Of a stretch of DNA of 64,000 nucleotides, positions 13,572 to 26,520 are shown piece after piece. Positions within the stretch are counted from its first letter, which is position 1. Every line of letters begins with the position of its first letter. Below the pieces are notes generated by a model. The model worked only from the letters and a program-made list of their open reading frames with translations, made no database searches and was not told the origin of the DNA. This stretch comes from Nomia melanderi (lineage: Eukaryota > Arthropoda > Insecta > Hymenoptera > Halictidae): NCBI RefSeq assembly GCF_051020985.1, contig NC_135009.1, positions 10,176,606 to 10,240,605 on the forward strand. Direction: 5' to 3'. A program made the position numbers and the translations under genes.

Positions 13572-14519
13572 GTTTCATACTAATTTATTTCATAATGATC
13601 CATGAAAATTGTAATAACAGATTGTCTTCGGTTTCTTTATATACGCGTTATAGTATTCAAGTGAAACTATTTACTTTTAAAATCATCTCGGATACTTAAC
13701 ACTTTCAAGAAATCAACAACTGCGAAATAAGAAAATTAACGCCGAAAATTAATCGATTAATTAATGCGTAGAAGCCAATGTGCTTAAGTCCATTTTTTAT
13801 ATTTCCTAATTTCCGTGAATTTCAATAAAATAAATATTTTATCGTTATAGATCCAACTCTTTGAGAAAAGACTACATTTCCTGGTCAAATGAATAAACCA
13901 GAAATCTTAAAAACCAATGTATCAAAAACCATTAATTTTCTCAATTTTTATTTTTGTGCGTTTAACCGCGTCAGCTTCTGAAAAACTCAATTATTGATCG
14001 ATCAAACCGAGTCACGTTCGCGTAGAATCGAAAAGTATCGCATCGCACTCGGGCCTGGCCCCCGTAGACGCGAGATTCGTATAAATTACAGCGGCGTAGG
14101 TATCCCTGGACATGCAGTTTCTGTCCGCGGATCTTCCGGGCCATCTACAAGGCCGGCATTCTCCCACAGCGATTGCGGTACCGTTAACCCCGGCAAGTTT
14201 TGCCGGTCGAGGACGAAACATCTATTAACATTAATAAGAAGATGCGACCGTAGGTGGTCCTCCATCCAGGAGGAAGCGTCACAGGTTTCGTCTGATCAGC
14301 CGACGCTTCCAGGCGCTTCTCAAACATCATTTGCTTCGACCTTCGCGCGCATCGCGTGTGAGTCTAACAGCATTACCAACATTATGCCAACGACCATCCC
14401 TTGAATCCATGTTCTAATCTTTGTCCCTTAAAATTCAAGTTGAAGAGACAATTTGAGGGAATATTTATTGGTAAAAAAGCGCTTTATTGTCTTGGTTAGG
14501 TCATTATGCATTATACACG
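13572..14519. other. intergenic with CpG-rich block
   Basis: 13990-14400 is open on the plus strand for 136 codons, but composition and lack of motifs do not support a gene. Confidence 0.45.
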
Positions 14520-14601
14520 GTTCATTATTAAATATAAACTTTTATAGCTTTACTGAATCAAATCAAGCGGTGATTGAGAGTCACCTCTCAAGTGCAAAGG
14601 G
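14520..14601 (+). repeat. family A right-end fragment (A2)
   Basis: Right half only: aatcaagcggtgattgagag, then tcacctctcaagtgcaaaggg. Homology to A1 continues beyond the terminal repeat to about 14707. Confidence 0.8.
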
Positions 14602-14878
14602 TTGAAATTTAAATTTTATAAATAAAGATTCTAAAGTATTCGACCTGTACGGTAGTTCTGGGGTTAACGTCACTGTTAATACTACATTATAACATTTTAT
14701 TTAGAAAGGAATTTGAGAGAATATTTATCGATACTACATTACTAATATAAAAATAGAATTATTCAAGTTCTAGACAATATCTTATTTATGTAATTAATAT
14801 CTACAAATAAAGTTAATACAATGGAAGTGTACAATGAAATTTTAGAACAATTCTGTAGAAGAATTTAAAGAATATGAA

Positions 14879-15060
14879 CCCTTTGCACTCGAAGATTTCT
14901 CACTAGAAATATTCAACGTTTTCTCATAAAATACCTAACAACCGTGCACGTGATTAACGGAACAGAACCATTTTATTCCTATATTTCATATAGCGATGCA
15001 TTATATAAAGATTAATATTGAATATTAAATTTTATAATTTTCCTGTCTCGCAGAAGGTTG
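14879..15060 (+). repeat. family A left part (A3)
   Basis: Begins ccctttgcactcgaagattt and keeps the internal phrase gatgcattat, but the right terminal repeat is missing. Confidence 0.7.
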
Positions 15061-18000
15061 AATGGAACTGTTTGACTATTATTAAAGTTTGTATCGGATC
15101 AATTTGAATAGAGTTTTGTTCGTTATATATGCACGGGGATCTTCAATCTAGCAATGAATGAATCACGAAACAATGGACCGCGTTGTTTTACTTTCCGTTC
15201 TGTTCCCTGCTTCGAACGCTGAATGCCGAACGAATATTTCGCGCGAAACCGTGCTTCGATTGAAGCGATACGTTTAACGAGAAACAATTCAAAATGGTGG
15301 GCGACCCAAAGCGTCGGAGGCCAAGTTTTTCCACGTTGCCGGACACTACCGGGCGGAGCGCCCCCGATGCATATCAATAACCGAAGAAGCAGTACTGAAG
15401 TAAACCAGCCAGCTATACTTCGTCGTGACTTCGCAATCGTACCCATCACGAACTTCGACTTTTTCAGCGAATGAATAATCGGCTGGATAACAATCTCCAC
15501 GGGAGCGTAAATTATGTATCCCAGCGTCGAGACATGCTCGCCTTTGATGATGCCACGGTTTCATAAGCTAACCAGACTATAACTATCCTTTTGTCAACAG
15601 TCAAATGAAATACTTGAAAAGATATTCAGATTGAAAAGAAACGTATGGAATATCTGGAATGTTCATTCGCGTGAATATTAAAAATGAAAATGTTAGATTG
15701 AAGTTGGACTTTTAAATAAAAATTTGGAATTAAAGAAAAATGCAGTGAATCTAATTTCATAATTGAACTTGCGAAATAGAAATTTGAAATTGAAAAATGT
15801 AATTTTAAGATGAAATCTGCTACAGTCTGTTGAGATACTTGTCATCTAACAAAACTATAGTGCGTGTAAGTTATATTCGTATGTTATTTGTATTCTAACT
15901 TTGTGCATTTACAGTGAATACGAATTTTCAGGAAAATGAAATGAATCTGGACGCATGCTTGTTCGCATGCGTGTTTGAGGTTTAAGGATTACTCTACCTT
16001 GAATGTGTTCCGAAGTTGAAAAAAAAGGTGATTAACGAGCTCACGCTGCGACATTGCAAATTTCTTATCGGCGGAAAGCGGCATTTCGAATGCGTTTCAA
16101 GGCAGCGCCGTTGATCGTCGGAAGAAGCGAGCTCAGACGAATGCCGATAAACAGAGAAATCCTGCTCATAACTAAAACATAGAGCGTTCGCGCGCTGGCA
16201 AAATAATAAATTTTTGACTTGGGAATTTTACGGTTACGAGTTCTCGTATTTCCTGCGCGGGCACCGAGGCACATACGTTACCAATCATACGTATGAGAAC
16301 GAGAGCAATGTTAAAAATTCTGATGGTAACGAGTTTTCATATTTATGGATTTATGGTAACGAGTTCGCGTATATCCTACGCGGGGAACCCAAAGCCGAGT
16401 ACGCCGCTCGGGCTGAATAAAGTTACCGCTTCGAAAAGAAGTCGGGGAATCTGTCATTGTTGCAAATGCCTTCGATTTAATTAAACGCTCGCTTGGCGGA
16501 GCAACGTAAGCCACTTTGCATTTTCTTATCGTCCTGCCGAAGGAAAGGAACGGATATAATAAAAAAACCAAATGTGATTTGTCTTTAGCCGTATATTGTC
16601 AAGTGTAATTAAAAAATAAATCAATAAGTAATTTACTGTTTCTAAAAATTTCAATGGTAGCGTTCGAAAACTGAGATACTAGAAAAATTAAATTTTGAAA
16701 AATTATTGTATAAACTAATGTAGCCCGTCGATCGTTAATTTCAATGAAATTAAATACATCTACCTAATGTCTATTTCCAGAAATTTCACATCAAATATTG
16801 GTAAATATATTAGCAGAAACCTATTCATTATAATGTTACCTTCTCCGAAACGATTATTCTTTTTCTTATAAAATTCCTAATGTCGCTAAAGATAACAGAA
16901 ATGTTTGAAATGTTCTAGTCTTAGATAACTCAATCTTCGAATCCTCTATTTGCAATTAATATCCTCTATGAACCCGCGTTTCCGAAATAATTCATTAAGC
17001 ATTTCCTTCGGGAGGCTTAGGTTTAGTGTATCATTCGGCACCCAATTAGATTAAAAGCGGACTGTTCCGAGAGGATGACGCCCCCTCATCTTCTCAGAAT
17101 CGATCGAAAGGACTCCGTTTACTATTCGCAGCGAGACAGTAGCTAACACGCGATACCGTACACCGAGGCAGACAGGGTTTAACCCCGAAGTCCAATCCCG
17201 TCGCACCTTCTAATCCGCAGCGGCAGTCTTCCTCGTCATCATCTCCTTCCTAATTCCAGCCGGGTAAATTCCGAGCGAAGAACGCCCACGGAATCGGCAT
17301 CGCAGGCCGATTAAAACGAGTGCAGTCTCCGTGCGCGTTGTCATGCGGACCCCGTGGCTCCCTCATGACACACGTGACCGCCCCGTAGCTAGTAACGGCT
17401 GCGAGACGCTTGGAATAATCTCACCGCTCGATCAATATCAAATTGTATACCCATACATTCCATCTTATTCGTTCCATAGATGATTTTAGTTTCCCGGACT
17501 ACTTCGTGCAACATTATATAGTTGTCTGTGGTAATTAAAACTGAAGAAGGAAAGGAGGCAAAATATAAGTAGCATTTTTATTCTACGACCGTTAACTGAA
17601 AATGGAGGAAGGTTGAACATTATGCATCAAGAGATAAAGAACTAAGAAGAGAAATAAATAAAACAATGTTAGTTAATTCTAAATATTCTAATTAACTAAG
17701 GAAGAATAACTGAATGAATAATTAAATGCGATCCAATAATAGACTTCTTTCAAAGCAAACACAAATTTTATTCTAGCACGATCTATCACTGAATGTTCGC
17801 ATTGCTGTATTCTTCGTGTCATTATCAATTATTCTCGATACTTTTACAAACCCAGATCTTACTACCATACTCATTCGTCACAAAAGCAGATACAAGAAAG
17901 ATTAAAACGTCCCTAGAATCCATTTGACAAGGAATCAACGCAGCACTCGAAGATTTGACAAGCTTCAATTGTTCAAAGACTCGTAGTAAAGAGGGACGAA

Positions 18001-18078
18001 TACCCATCGCTGGCGCAGGTCCTCTGGCCCCTACTTCCATCCACGAGCTGGGTCTGCGAGACAGGCTCACGCAGCCAG
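15061..18078. other. intergenic, no gene supported
   Basis: CpG-rich blocks at 15130-15560, 16050-16520 and 17030-17410 show overlapping open frames on both strands without motifs. A direct repeat of a ggtaacgagttttc/ggtaacgagttcgc-type phrase occurs at 16324-16368. Confidence 0.5.

Positions 18079-18120
<42 letters not shown>
18079..18120 (+). repeat. (GCAC)n microsatellite
   Basis: About ten perfect units of gcac. All frames across it are artefactual His/Ala/Arg/Thr repeats. Confidence 0.95.
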
Positions 18121-18526
18121 CTCGTGAGAACGGCGCTCGTGCGTTCTCTCGATTCTATTGGCGCCACGCCGCAAACTTGCCGAGTGTGCGAGAAGACGCT
18201 GGGCCCGGTCGGCGACAGGGGCCAGCGTCTCGAGAGTAGTGGTGGAGGGACTCACGGGGTCGGGAGGGAAGGAACGCGACAAATTTCCGTGCTGCTCGTC
18301 GCGTATGCCATTGTCCAAGGATACTGACTGAGCCGGAGAACTGAATGCATGGGAATAAGGGAAAATGGGCGCTTCGATCGACTGGAACTGTAAATCCCGT
18401 CGGACTGACTCAATAAACAGTCCTCCTCGGCCATTCAAAATAAAAACTGGTTTCTCGGATTTTGACACATTGTCTTCATTATTCAATATTACTCGAATTA
18501 CCATTTATACCTACTTCCATCTATAT

Positions 18527-18739
18527 CAGTGTTCCCCAAACTTTTTTGTGCCATGCTCCATCTAAGTTTTTCCAAAATTCTTATGTCTTCCTAAGTAACA
18601 TTTATATAATTTTTAATATTATATTACAATATTTTTATATTTATTATAATATTTTTACTATTTTGTTTACGCGTGTAAATATTGTGAAATATATGAAGTG
18701 ACATTTCAAATTTCAACAGCCCCACGTTGGAAAACACTG
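18527..18739 (+). mobile_element. hAT-like non-autonomous element with 8-bp target duplication
   Basis: Starts cagtgttccccaaac and ends gttggaaaacactg, an imperfect terminal inverted repeat. The 8 bases atctatat occur directly before (18519-18526) and directly after (18740-18747). CAGTG-type ends with an 8-bp duplication are the hallmark of hAT transposons. At 213 bp with an AT-rich interior it cannot encode a transposase. Confidence 0.92.
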
Positions 18740-18747
18740 ATCTATAT

Positions 18748-21429
18748 GTATCTTAAGAATTTAGTGGAGGATTATGATAGAATATCCATTTACAAAAGCT
18801 ACCAACGTCTATCCAATTTCTATAAACGAACCTTCCGCGTCCATTAGAACCCTTATATTCCGTCCACACCAGCATCCGTACATTCCCAATGAAACTGTCG
18901 CAAATTGAAAACCAAATTAGCCAAACGTGAGTATGAAACACGTAAATCACGAAGATACAGGAAAGCGTATTCTATATTTCCCACAAATCTCCATAATAGA
19001 ATTCCCTTCGAGCCGTACACGTCCGCGCTGAAACGACACGATGTTTCAGAAAAATAGCAGAAAATAATTCCTCTTTCGAAAAGAACGCTCCCTCCGAAAG
19101 AAAAGCTTCATTTGTGATTCGCAGTTCGTTCCCGCAGCCCGTATCCGCTTCGAGCGCAGAGGAGAAAAAGGAAATTCGCGCGGGGCAGGGTCCGCAGTTG
19201 GCCGGAGCGCGGCTCTCCCATCCATATTCATAGGGGAGCAACGAAGGCATCGAAGCGCCGCGATAAATCGAGAGCTCGGTGATCACCGAGCCGAAACGCG
19301 CGCGTCCGCGTATCTCGATTTCCAGCGGCGCGGCGCGGTGGACGTCACCGGGGACCGCGGGATCTCTGGCGGGCGACGCGAACGGAAGAACTCGTTCGGT
19401 GCGTGCTTTACAAACGTTTCGTTCGCCGAGGCGAAACGGCCCCGAGAAAGAGGGAAGCCTATCCAGTTACCGGGGCATAAATTCGTGCCGGGATTACAGT
19501 ATATCAGCTGCCGGTTGAACTTATCAATAATCCCCGCAGCTAATGCCGCATTCGTTAGGCCGCGTCAGGCTCGCAGTCGCGAGAAACCGATCGCCTGTAC
19601 CAGAAAATCCCCGCTATCCCTTCGGTCAACCTTATCGCGACGTGGAATCGGCTTTATCGGACGCCAATCGATGACCCGTCGACACTCATCCTTTACCGAA
19701 TGCGTAATCTAACCGTTCGCTCGGCCTCGCCGAGATTCGAGACGCCATTTATACGCCCGTATTCCGTCCTTTGATCATTCCACTGGCGACCGTTTCGCGA
19801 ATGGAGCTAGCTGGGACCCCAACGCTGTCGTTAAACTGCTGAAAGGATCCTCTGATCTAGAACATTGAACAAATAGATGTCTCTTTCCGGTTCCTTTGAT
19901 CTTCATACTCCGAGAATTGCATTCTGTACGTGATTTTGTCATTTGTAGAATTGTAGAAGCTTTAGGAGGTTAAACAACTTGGCTTCGTTAACGATGGTAT
20001 GTACGAATGGATATTTTAATAAGCTGATTAAATATACTTCAAACATTTTCAATTATAATCTCCACGAAGAAAGCAGTATTCGTTTCTCGGGTGAAATGAA
20101 TTCTGATTTCTTCTCAGGTAGACATGATTACTCTCTATTTCCAATACATCCAAAAGTTCATTCATCGAAGAATCAAATGCTTCAGCATTACCGAATAACA
20201 CTCCACATAATTCTCTCAACCATCATGAACCCTCTACATCTCCCTAAACTCCATTTCCCCATCAATCTGAATCCCCAAGCATTCGTCTTAAGAAAACCTC
20301 CCTCGTCCCTTCGAAATGGCTCCACGCACGATTCCTAGAACCATGTCAGCGCGGTTCGGAACAGTTGCTAGCACACGTGTCGATGGTTGTACCGGCTATT
20401 AAAGACATCGCGGCTCCCTGGCCGGTCGGCTGAACGGTGTACGACAAAGCTCGTACACCGGGATCCATTCGTGCGCGCGTTTCGATGGATGTAAAGTAGC
20501 TGCATCCGTCCATATACGCGGCGGAGCGGCTGAATGGGACTCGGGTCGAGCCGAGCCGAGCCGGGCCCGGGCCCGGCGGACGTTAAATAGTAATAGAGTC
20601 GGACATGCGAGGAACGAGGAACGAGTTGGCGGAGCAGGCAGGCCCCGAGTGGTCAGGCATTCAATCCGCGCGCGAGCAATTCCATCACGTGTGAACGAAT
20701 TGACCAGCTGGTCAATATAAATAAATAATGCCGGTTGGTATGCGGGACGCGAGCTAGCCGCTTACGTGATCGATCGATGGACGCGGGCGTCGTTCTACGT
20801 GTAGGCGGTAATCGGCTGTAATCGTCTGCCGGGGCCATGGGAATCGCGAGCACCTGCCTGAATTGTTCCTCCCCTTCCGCCCCCGCCGCCGCGGCCGCCG
20901 ACGACGCCGCCAGCGCCTCTTTCCTTGTCTTCCACCTTTTCTTTATTCCCACTTCGATTCTGTCACGCCTCGGTCACCCGGTGTCGCACGACCGTCGCGC
21001 GGAATATCTGACCCGTATCGAGGTCGTGATCGGGGAACGATGTATTGGCTTCCATTTTGGTTGCGGCTCGACGGTAAAAATAGAACTGTGGCGATTTTCC
21101 TTTGAGCTCGTAAACTGCATCGTTAGTTATTGGTGCGAACGGGCGGTGGTTTTGTTGGCGAAGACGGTGTGACAAGTGACGCGGAATCTTTTTGATGGTG
21201 ATTTGGGAGTTTTAGGGGATAGGTTGGATGATCTTATAGGTGTACGTAAAAATAGAAACTGATGTCTATAAGAGATTATCATCGATAATTGCGAGGATAC
21301 GGAACTGTACAATGAGTGTCCACGTTGATACATACCAGAAACCTGAAAATTTGTATCAAGAGCCGAATAGTAATAAAGAAATATTACAGAGAATTCAACT
21401 TCCACTTAAATAACCTTCTCACTAATTAA
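18748..21429. other. intergenic with CpG-rich islands
   Basis: 19010-19850 and 20340-21150 are CpG-rich; the second includes gagccgagccgagccgggcc (20551-20570), a short tandem. Open frames are present on both strands; none has a recognisable domain. Confidence 0.5.
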
Positions 21430-21637
21430 TCCTTTGCATTCGGAAGCATTTCACTGGAAACATTCGACACTTCCCTATAAGACGTAGATGACATTGTTTG
21501 AAACGAACTGATAAGAAAACATACCTAAATTAAGAAACAAAGTTAATATTAATATTATATATATAATATTATATATAACACTTTGTCATTCTGTTATATC
21601 AAATGGTGACTGAGAGTCACCTCTCGACTGCAAAGGG
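21430..21637 (+). mobile_element. family A element (A4)
   Basis: TTAA at 21426-21429 and 21638-21641. Ends cctttgcattcggaagc and cgactgcaaaggg; subterminal hairpin ggtgactgagagtcacc intact. Confidence 0.88.
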
Positions 21638-21641
21638 TTAA

Positions 21642-23857
21642 ATCGAACATCTCTATATCCATCGATCCTGTCACAGAGGAAGGTCCATAAAATTTCATAC
21701 GCTACAGAATCTCCGTCCCCTAATAACAATCGCGAGGTCTAACTAAGAATGCGACCCAACGATCCATATCCACTCACGACGCACGAAAATCCTGGAAATC
21801 TCCGATGCAGGAAAAATGATAATAGAACCATGGCCATCAATAGATATGGCATGGTAATAGAATCGCTTCAGCCGGTTTCGTATCTCGCGGATAGACGCTG
21901 GAATTCTTGTCGTCTCTTTCAAAGCTTCCCGCCTCCCGCCCCCGCGAAGCTTGCCCAGCCAGCCAATAGTCCCACGGACAATTACTTGCGGAGCCCCCGG
22001 GCCGGCTACAAGCGCGGCGACAGGGATTCCCCGGGCTTTCGCGATCGTCGCGTTGATTCAGTGGAGCATTGTCTCCGGACGATACGCATACAATGGCTCA
22101 AAGCGATCTGAATCTAATCTATGACTTATGGCCGCGGCGCTTGCCTCCTGAATGAACAATGTGCCGCGGCGCGCGCCTTTTTCCTTTTTCTTCCCCTTCC
22201 GATCAGCGGGGACCCCGCGCGGGCGCGCGCGCTTCCTCTCGTCTCGAAGGATTCCAGCGCGAGGCACCGCCGGACATCGTTCTTCCGGTCGTGCGTGCGC
22301 CGCCACCGGGGACTTCATTAACGATTCATCTCAGCTCCCCCCGATAGAGTTAACGACGGTGCTTATGCTAATTTCGGAGGCAGCGCATCTTCGATTTCAT
22401 CGGTTCCAGCTTCCTCGTCTCGCATGGATTCCACGGAACGGCTATTCTGTGATCGGTGGACGATAGTTCGTAGAGTTGGAATGGTATCGAGTTGATATTG
22501 TGGAATTTGGATCGTTAATTTTGATACGCTAGCGTCGAGTAAGGTATAGATCGACCGATACTTCTATTAGTTCGGGATACCGCCGGCAAGTGTGTTTATC
22601 TGAATTGCCATCATTGCTAACTTGTTGGAACAGAAAGGGACTCTAAGTTCACGGTTATTCTGAATATTGAATATCCACGATAACAATGCACGACGATAAA
22701 ACAGAAGCAAACTAAGCTCAAACTTGTTGAACTCTGCAATATTCGCTGTGGGTTTTTCTGTAGCTGTCATCAGAGCAACCCTAAATTCTGCTATCCGGAA
22801 CACCTAGCGCATCAATAAAAGATGAAGCAATTCAAAACAGTATAGACATCTAATTCCAACTCTCCAGCATCAAACTCGAAACATCTTCTCAGCTAATCCA
22901 GTGTTCTAACTGAATCCCAGCCTCCGCAGGACCTCCATTACCAGGTAACCCATTCACACAGCGAGTCGATGCAACAGTTATCTTCGTCCTGGAGCACGGG
23001 CCCATGTCCGTTCGCGGACGATTGACGAGCAGGATCACGGGCAAGGCTACACGACACAGCAGGTACACCATCCGCACAGCGGAAATACGAGCGGGACATC
23101 GATACACGTCCGGGCGGATTCACGGAATTGCATAATGCCGGGTATAGAGAACCGGCGACCTCGTCGCTTAAAGAAGATACTCGTCCGCGGCGATTCTTAT
23201 CTATGTAGGAAGTCATCCAGAGAGAGCCTCACTCTCTCTCGCTCGTTCGCCGCGAGCCGGAGCCAATCTGCCCGTCGAGTGTGTTAGGTAATACTCCGTC
23301 AGGGCCGGCCAAACGCGTATTGTCGTGCCGTTGACTCCTTCCAGGGGAATCAGTGGCTGTAATCTGGTGACTTCGCGCGGCGGACTAAGTCGGAACAGTC
23401 CCGAAAATCGAACGAGTTTGGTTTTCGTTTGAAAAGACAAATTACTTTGTAATAAAAGCATCGTAATCGTCGTAATAACGGGTTTCTTATTTCGTAATTA
23501 TCTATGCCTCAAAAGTATAAATATAAGAAATGACTTGAAGAATGAGTCGCTTCGTTTGAGTGTTGCAATAAATATATGAAGAAATCGGAAGGAATATATT
23601 GTAACAGTTTTTATAAGGATTAAATATTAATCGTGTTAAATATTGAGTAGTTGTAGTGTTAAAGTAGAAGAAACCCGGCACTGCGGGATGTCGACCTTTC
23701 TAAGAGGTCACCTTTCAAGAGGTTTATTTTCACGCTGCAACGTGTACCTCATAGACGAGCCTTGTTTCACTATCATGTAAAGAAACATTGATCGAACTCA
23801 GCGAAACCACAAAAGATGCAGTCGGATAACTTCTATTCTTATGGGAATTAATCCCTA
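21642..23857. other. intergenic, no gene supported
   Basis: CpG-rich islands at 21880-22470 and 22910-23420 show multiple overlapping frames on both strands; no known motif. Confidence 0.5.
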
Positions 23858-23861
23858 TTAA

Positions 23862-24071
23862 CAATAGATTTACTGACATTTACAGTGTGTTCTATTGTTC
23901 TTAGAAAAATTGTTATCCGATCACTTAGATCTTAGGAATTAGAGGTTTAAGAGTAGACAATTAGGATACATATTTGCATGACTGCATTAATAAACATCGA
24001 CCCAAACGTTTACCAAATAATGCTTATAAAATTCAGTATGAATCGAATTGACTCGTTCCGTAAATCCAGTG
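23862..24071 (+). mobile_element. family F element (F1)
   Basis: TTAA at 23858-23861 and TTAC at 24072-24075. Ends acaatagatttac and gtaaatccagtg. Shares aaacgtttaccaaataatgc and gactcgttccg with F2. Confidence 0.75.
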
Positions 24072-24075
24072 TTAC

Positions 24076-24254
24076 CTCCGCTACCAACGTTTCTTTCGGT
24101 GACGATCCCCTCAATTGTAATATTTTCTTCAAGCCAACAAATCTAAACGAAAAATTGGAAAAATTGAACTAAAACAAGTCACTGAGTTCCTAAATACAAA
24201 ACCGTATCTTATAACTTTGAAGAATAATATCTATACGATTTATTTCAGAATGTG
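24076..24254 (+). mobile_element. family C element (C2)
   Basis: Matches C1 (57512) through ttcggtgacgatcccctcaa, taatattttcttcaagcca and gagttcctaaat. Followed by TTAA at 24255-24258. Confidence 0.7.
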
Positions 24255-24258
24255 TTAA

Positions 24259-24345
24259 GAAGATAACAATTGTTTCTCTGAGAAATTTGCGAAGAAATCG
24301 ATTAAGCGATACGCAAACTGAAAATACATCTACAGGGGAACCAAA
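24259..24345 (+). repeat. family B internal fragment (B10)
   Basis: Contains gtttctctgagaaat and gcgatacgcaaactga, the conserved centre of family B, without its termini. Confidence 0.6.
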
Positions 24346-26449
24346 ATTCTACACTGGGAAACGTACTGTATTCGAACTGTATTGGAACAGCAGTTCGTAC
24401 GAATTCAAGTCCACTGTAACCTAGCTTCACCCGAGTGTCTTCCGTGGACGGAAGCCGGGCTGCGGCTTTCTCGTTCACGGGGAACTGGCAGGCCGCTCTT
24501 CCGCTCCTTCATCCGCTAACGCGCTGAAACTGATACGCTGATGCGCGGATGACGCCCGCTTATGTGGGGTGCTTCTTGAGATAACAGACAGGTTCTCCCG
24601 AGCTACTTCTCCGCTGCGAAAATGCTTATTCCGTTACAAATTGACCGCCGACACGATGGACGTTTTATGTGCCGACTTCGACGTGGATTCCTAACGGAGG
24701 AAGATTGAGATGTTCTTTGAAATATCATTGTTATCGAAGTAATTGCTATTTAACCAGTTAACTGTGTTTGGTGAGTGTACACATTATCTTAAAACTCGTA
24801 ATAGTAATAACTTTTTCAACAATGGATTATGTATTTTTTGAGACAAACATGTAATTCTCCTTCGTTTCGCTTTAGTTTTTCGTTAGGATATATTTTAAGT
24901 GCATTTGGCCTGCATTTAACGAGTATACACTTCACTATTTGATTTTATTGCGCGTATAATGAGAGATTTTTCAAACTAAATTCCACAACTGGTTAAACAG
25001 CTTCGAAGACGTAAAATAAGTCTACAGGGAATTATATGCATTGCTACATTACATAATTACAGAATTAACCGTCTGTGCCATGAAAATAGTTGAACACGTA
25101 ACATATTTGTGACGACCGTAATCATATATTTTACACAATGAAAATGAAAGTAATACTATAGATATTGTTATCACAAATTATACTGCGACATGTTCAGGAT
25201 CTCAATGGCTCGTTTCATTTTTCTAATATTTAGCTGTATTGGATCGAAGAAGATATAATTGAGGAGACCGTCATGGAAATAAGCGCTAGCGAACGCGTTA
25301 ACGCATCATCCTCGTCAATGTCTAAAACACGAAAGGAAATGTCTAAATCAAGACAAAAAGAGTTCAAATTAAATCCACGGTAAATCATGCACCCGCGTAT
25401 CCAGTAAACGAATTACGCCAGTCGAACTAGTACGACCGTTCCGACAGAAAACCATAAAACCCAAAACACCATCACGCCGAACGAAACTGCACGAGCACAC
25501 TCTCCCAACATCGATCATCCGCAACATACCGAACACCCAACGAAACTACTAAAACCATCATCTCCCCGGATCCAATAAAAACTTTCCAATTAACCGAACC
25601 AACACGACCGGGCGCCTCGAACCTCGACAACCAGACCGGAAGGGTGAGCGCGAAGTTACGACCGCGATGATCGAAGTACACGCGTGGGCATCGTTCATCC
25701 GCCGGGGAAATTCGTATCGGGTTCCGCATACTTTTTCCGCGTATAAATGCATCGTTTATCGGAAAATAACGTTCCGCGGTGTAAATCTCTGCGGGAGGCA
25801 CTAGCGGTTGGACTTAGTCGGCCTATAGGCCAGCCAGCTAACCGGAGATGCTCCTAGCGTTGGGGGTTGCGGAGACCAGGGATGAGAGACGGGAAGCGAG
25901 AGCCCGGCGAAAAAAAAGAGCGACTGGTACCGCAACAAACTGCGAAATATAATAGGTCTGAGTTACGACCGCGACTGTGTGGTCCTCGAGTTTGACCCCC
26001 GGTCGCCGGCGACTAGTTAGCTCCGCCGCGGGACGACGCGAGGGAAGCAGTGGCTAATGCTCCGAACATCCGCGTCGCGGGCCGCTCGCGTCAATTAGAC
26101 TTCATTATTATTCGAAACAATAAGGAAGGAAGGAATTTGTCGCGCGGACACGCGAGTGATGGGGCTCGGTAATAAGATTCGAACGGTTTGATGTCTTTAT
26201 GAGCCTGCACAGCTGGGAATAACGTTGCTGGTCATGGGATCAGGTTAGTTGTACTAGATTATTACTTCTAATTTCTTTTGTACAATCTTTTGAATGAATA
26301 TTTATTATTGTTAATGAATGTAGGAATTATGTGTGGATGTTTGAAGTTGTTTAGTGCAGTTTACGAGCTATATTTGTTAGGGGAAGCTTGGGAACGAGAA
26401 CTGTTTCATTGTCTTGTGATTAATTCTATAGAAGAAGTATTTCTACTAT
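24346..26449. other. intergenic, no gene supported
   Basis: CpG-rich blocks at 24400-24700 and 25590-26160. Minus-strand frames at 25472-25801 overlap each other and show no motif. Confidence 0.5.
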
Positions 26450-26520
26450 TGTAAGATAATATAATAATATAGTAATATAGTAATATTATAATATAGTAAT
26501 ATAATAATATAATAATAAAT
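26450..26520 (+). repeat. AT-rich trinucleotide-like repeat
   Basis: Irregular runs of ata, aat and agtaat. Confidence 0.8.

Noticed and set aside
17825..18504. Several frames with RACVRACV or HARTHART repeats
   Set aside because: All are translations of the GCAC microsatellite at 18079-18120.
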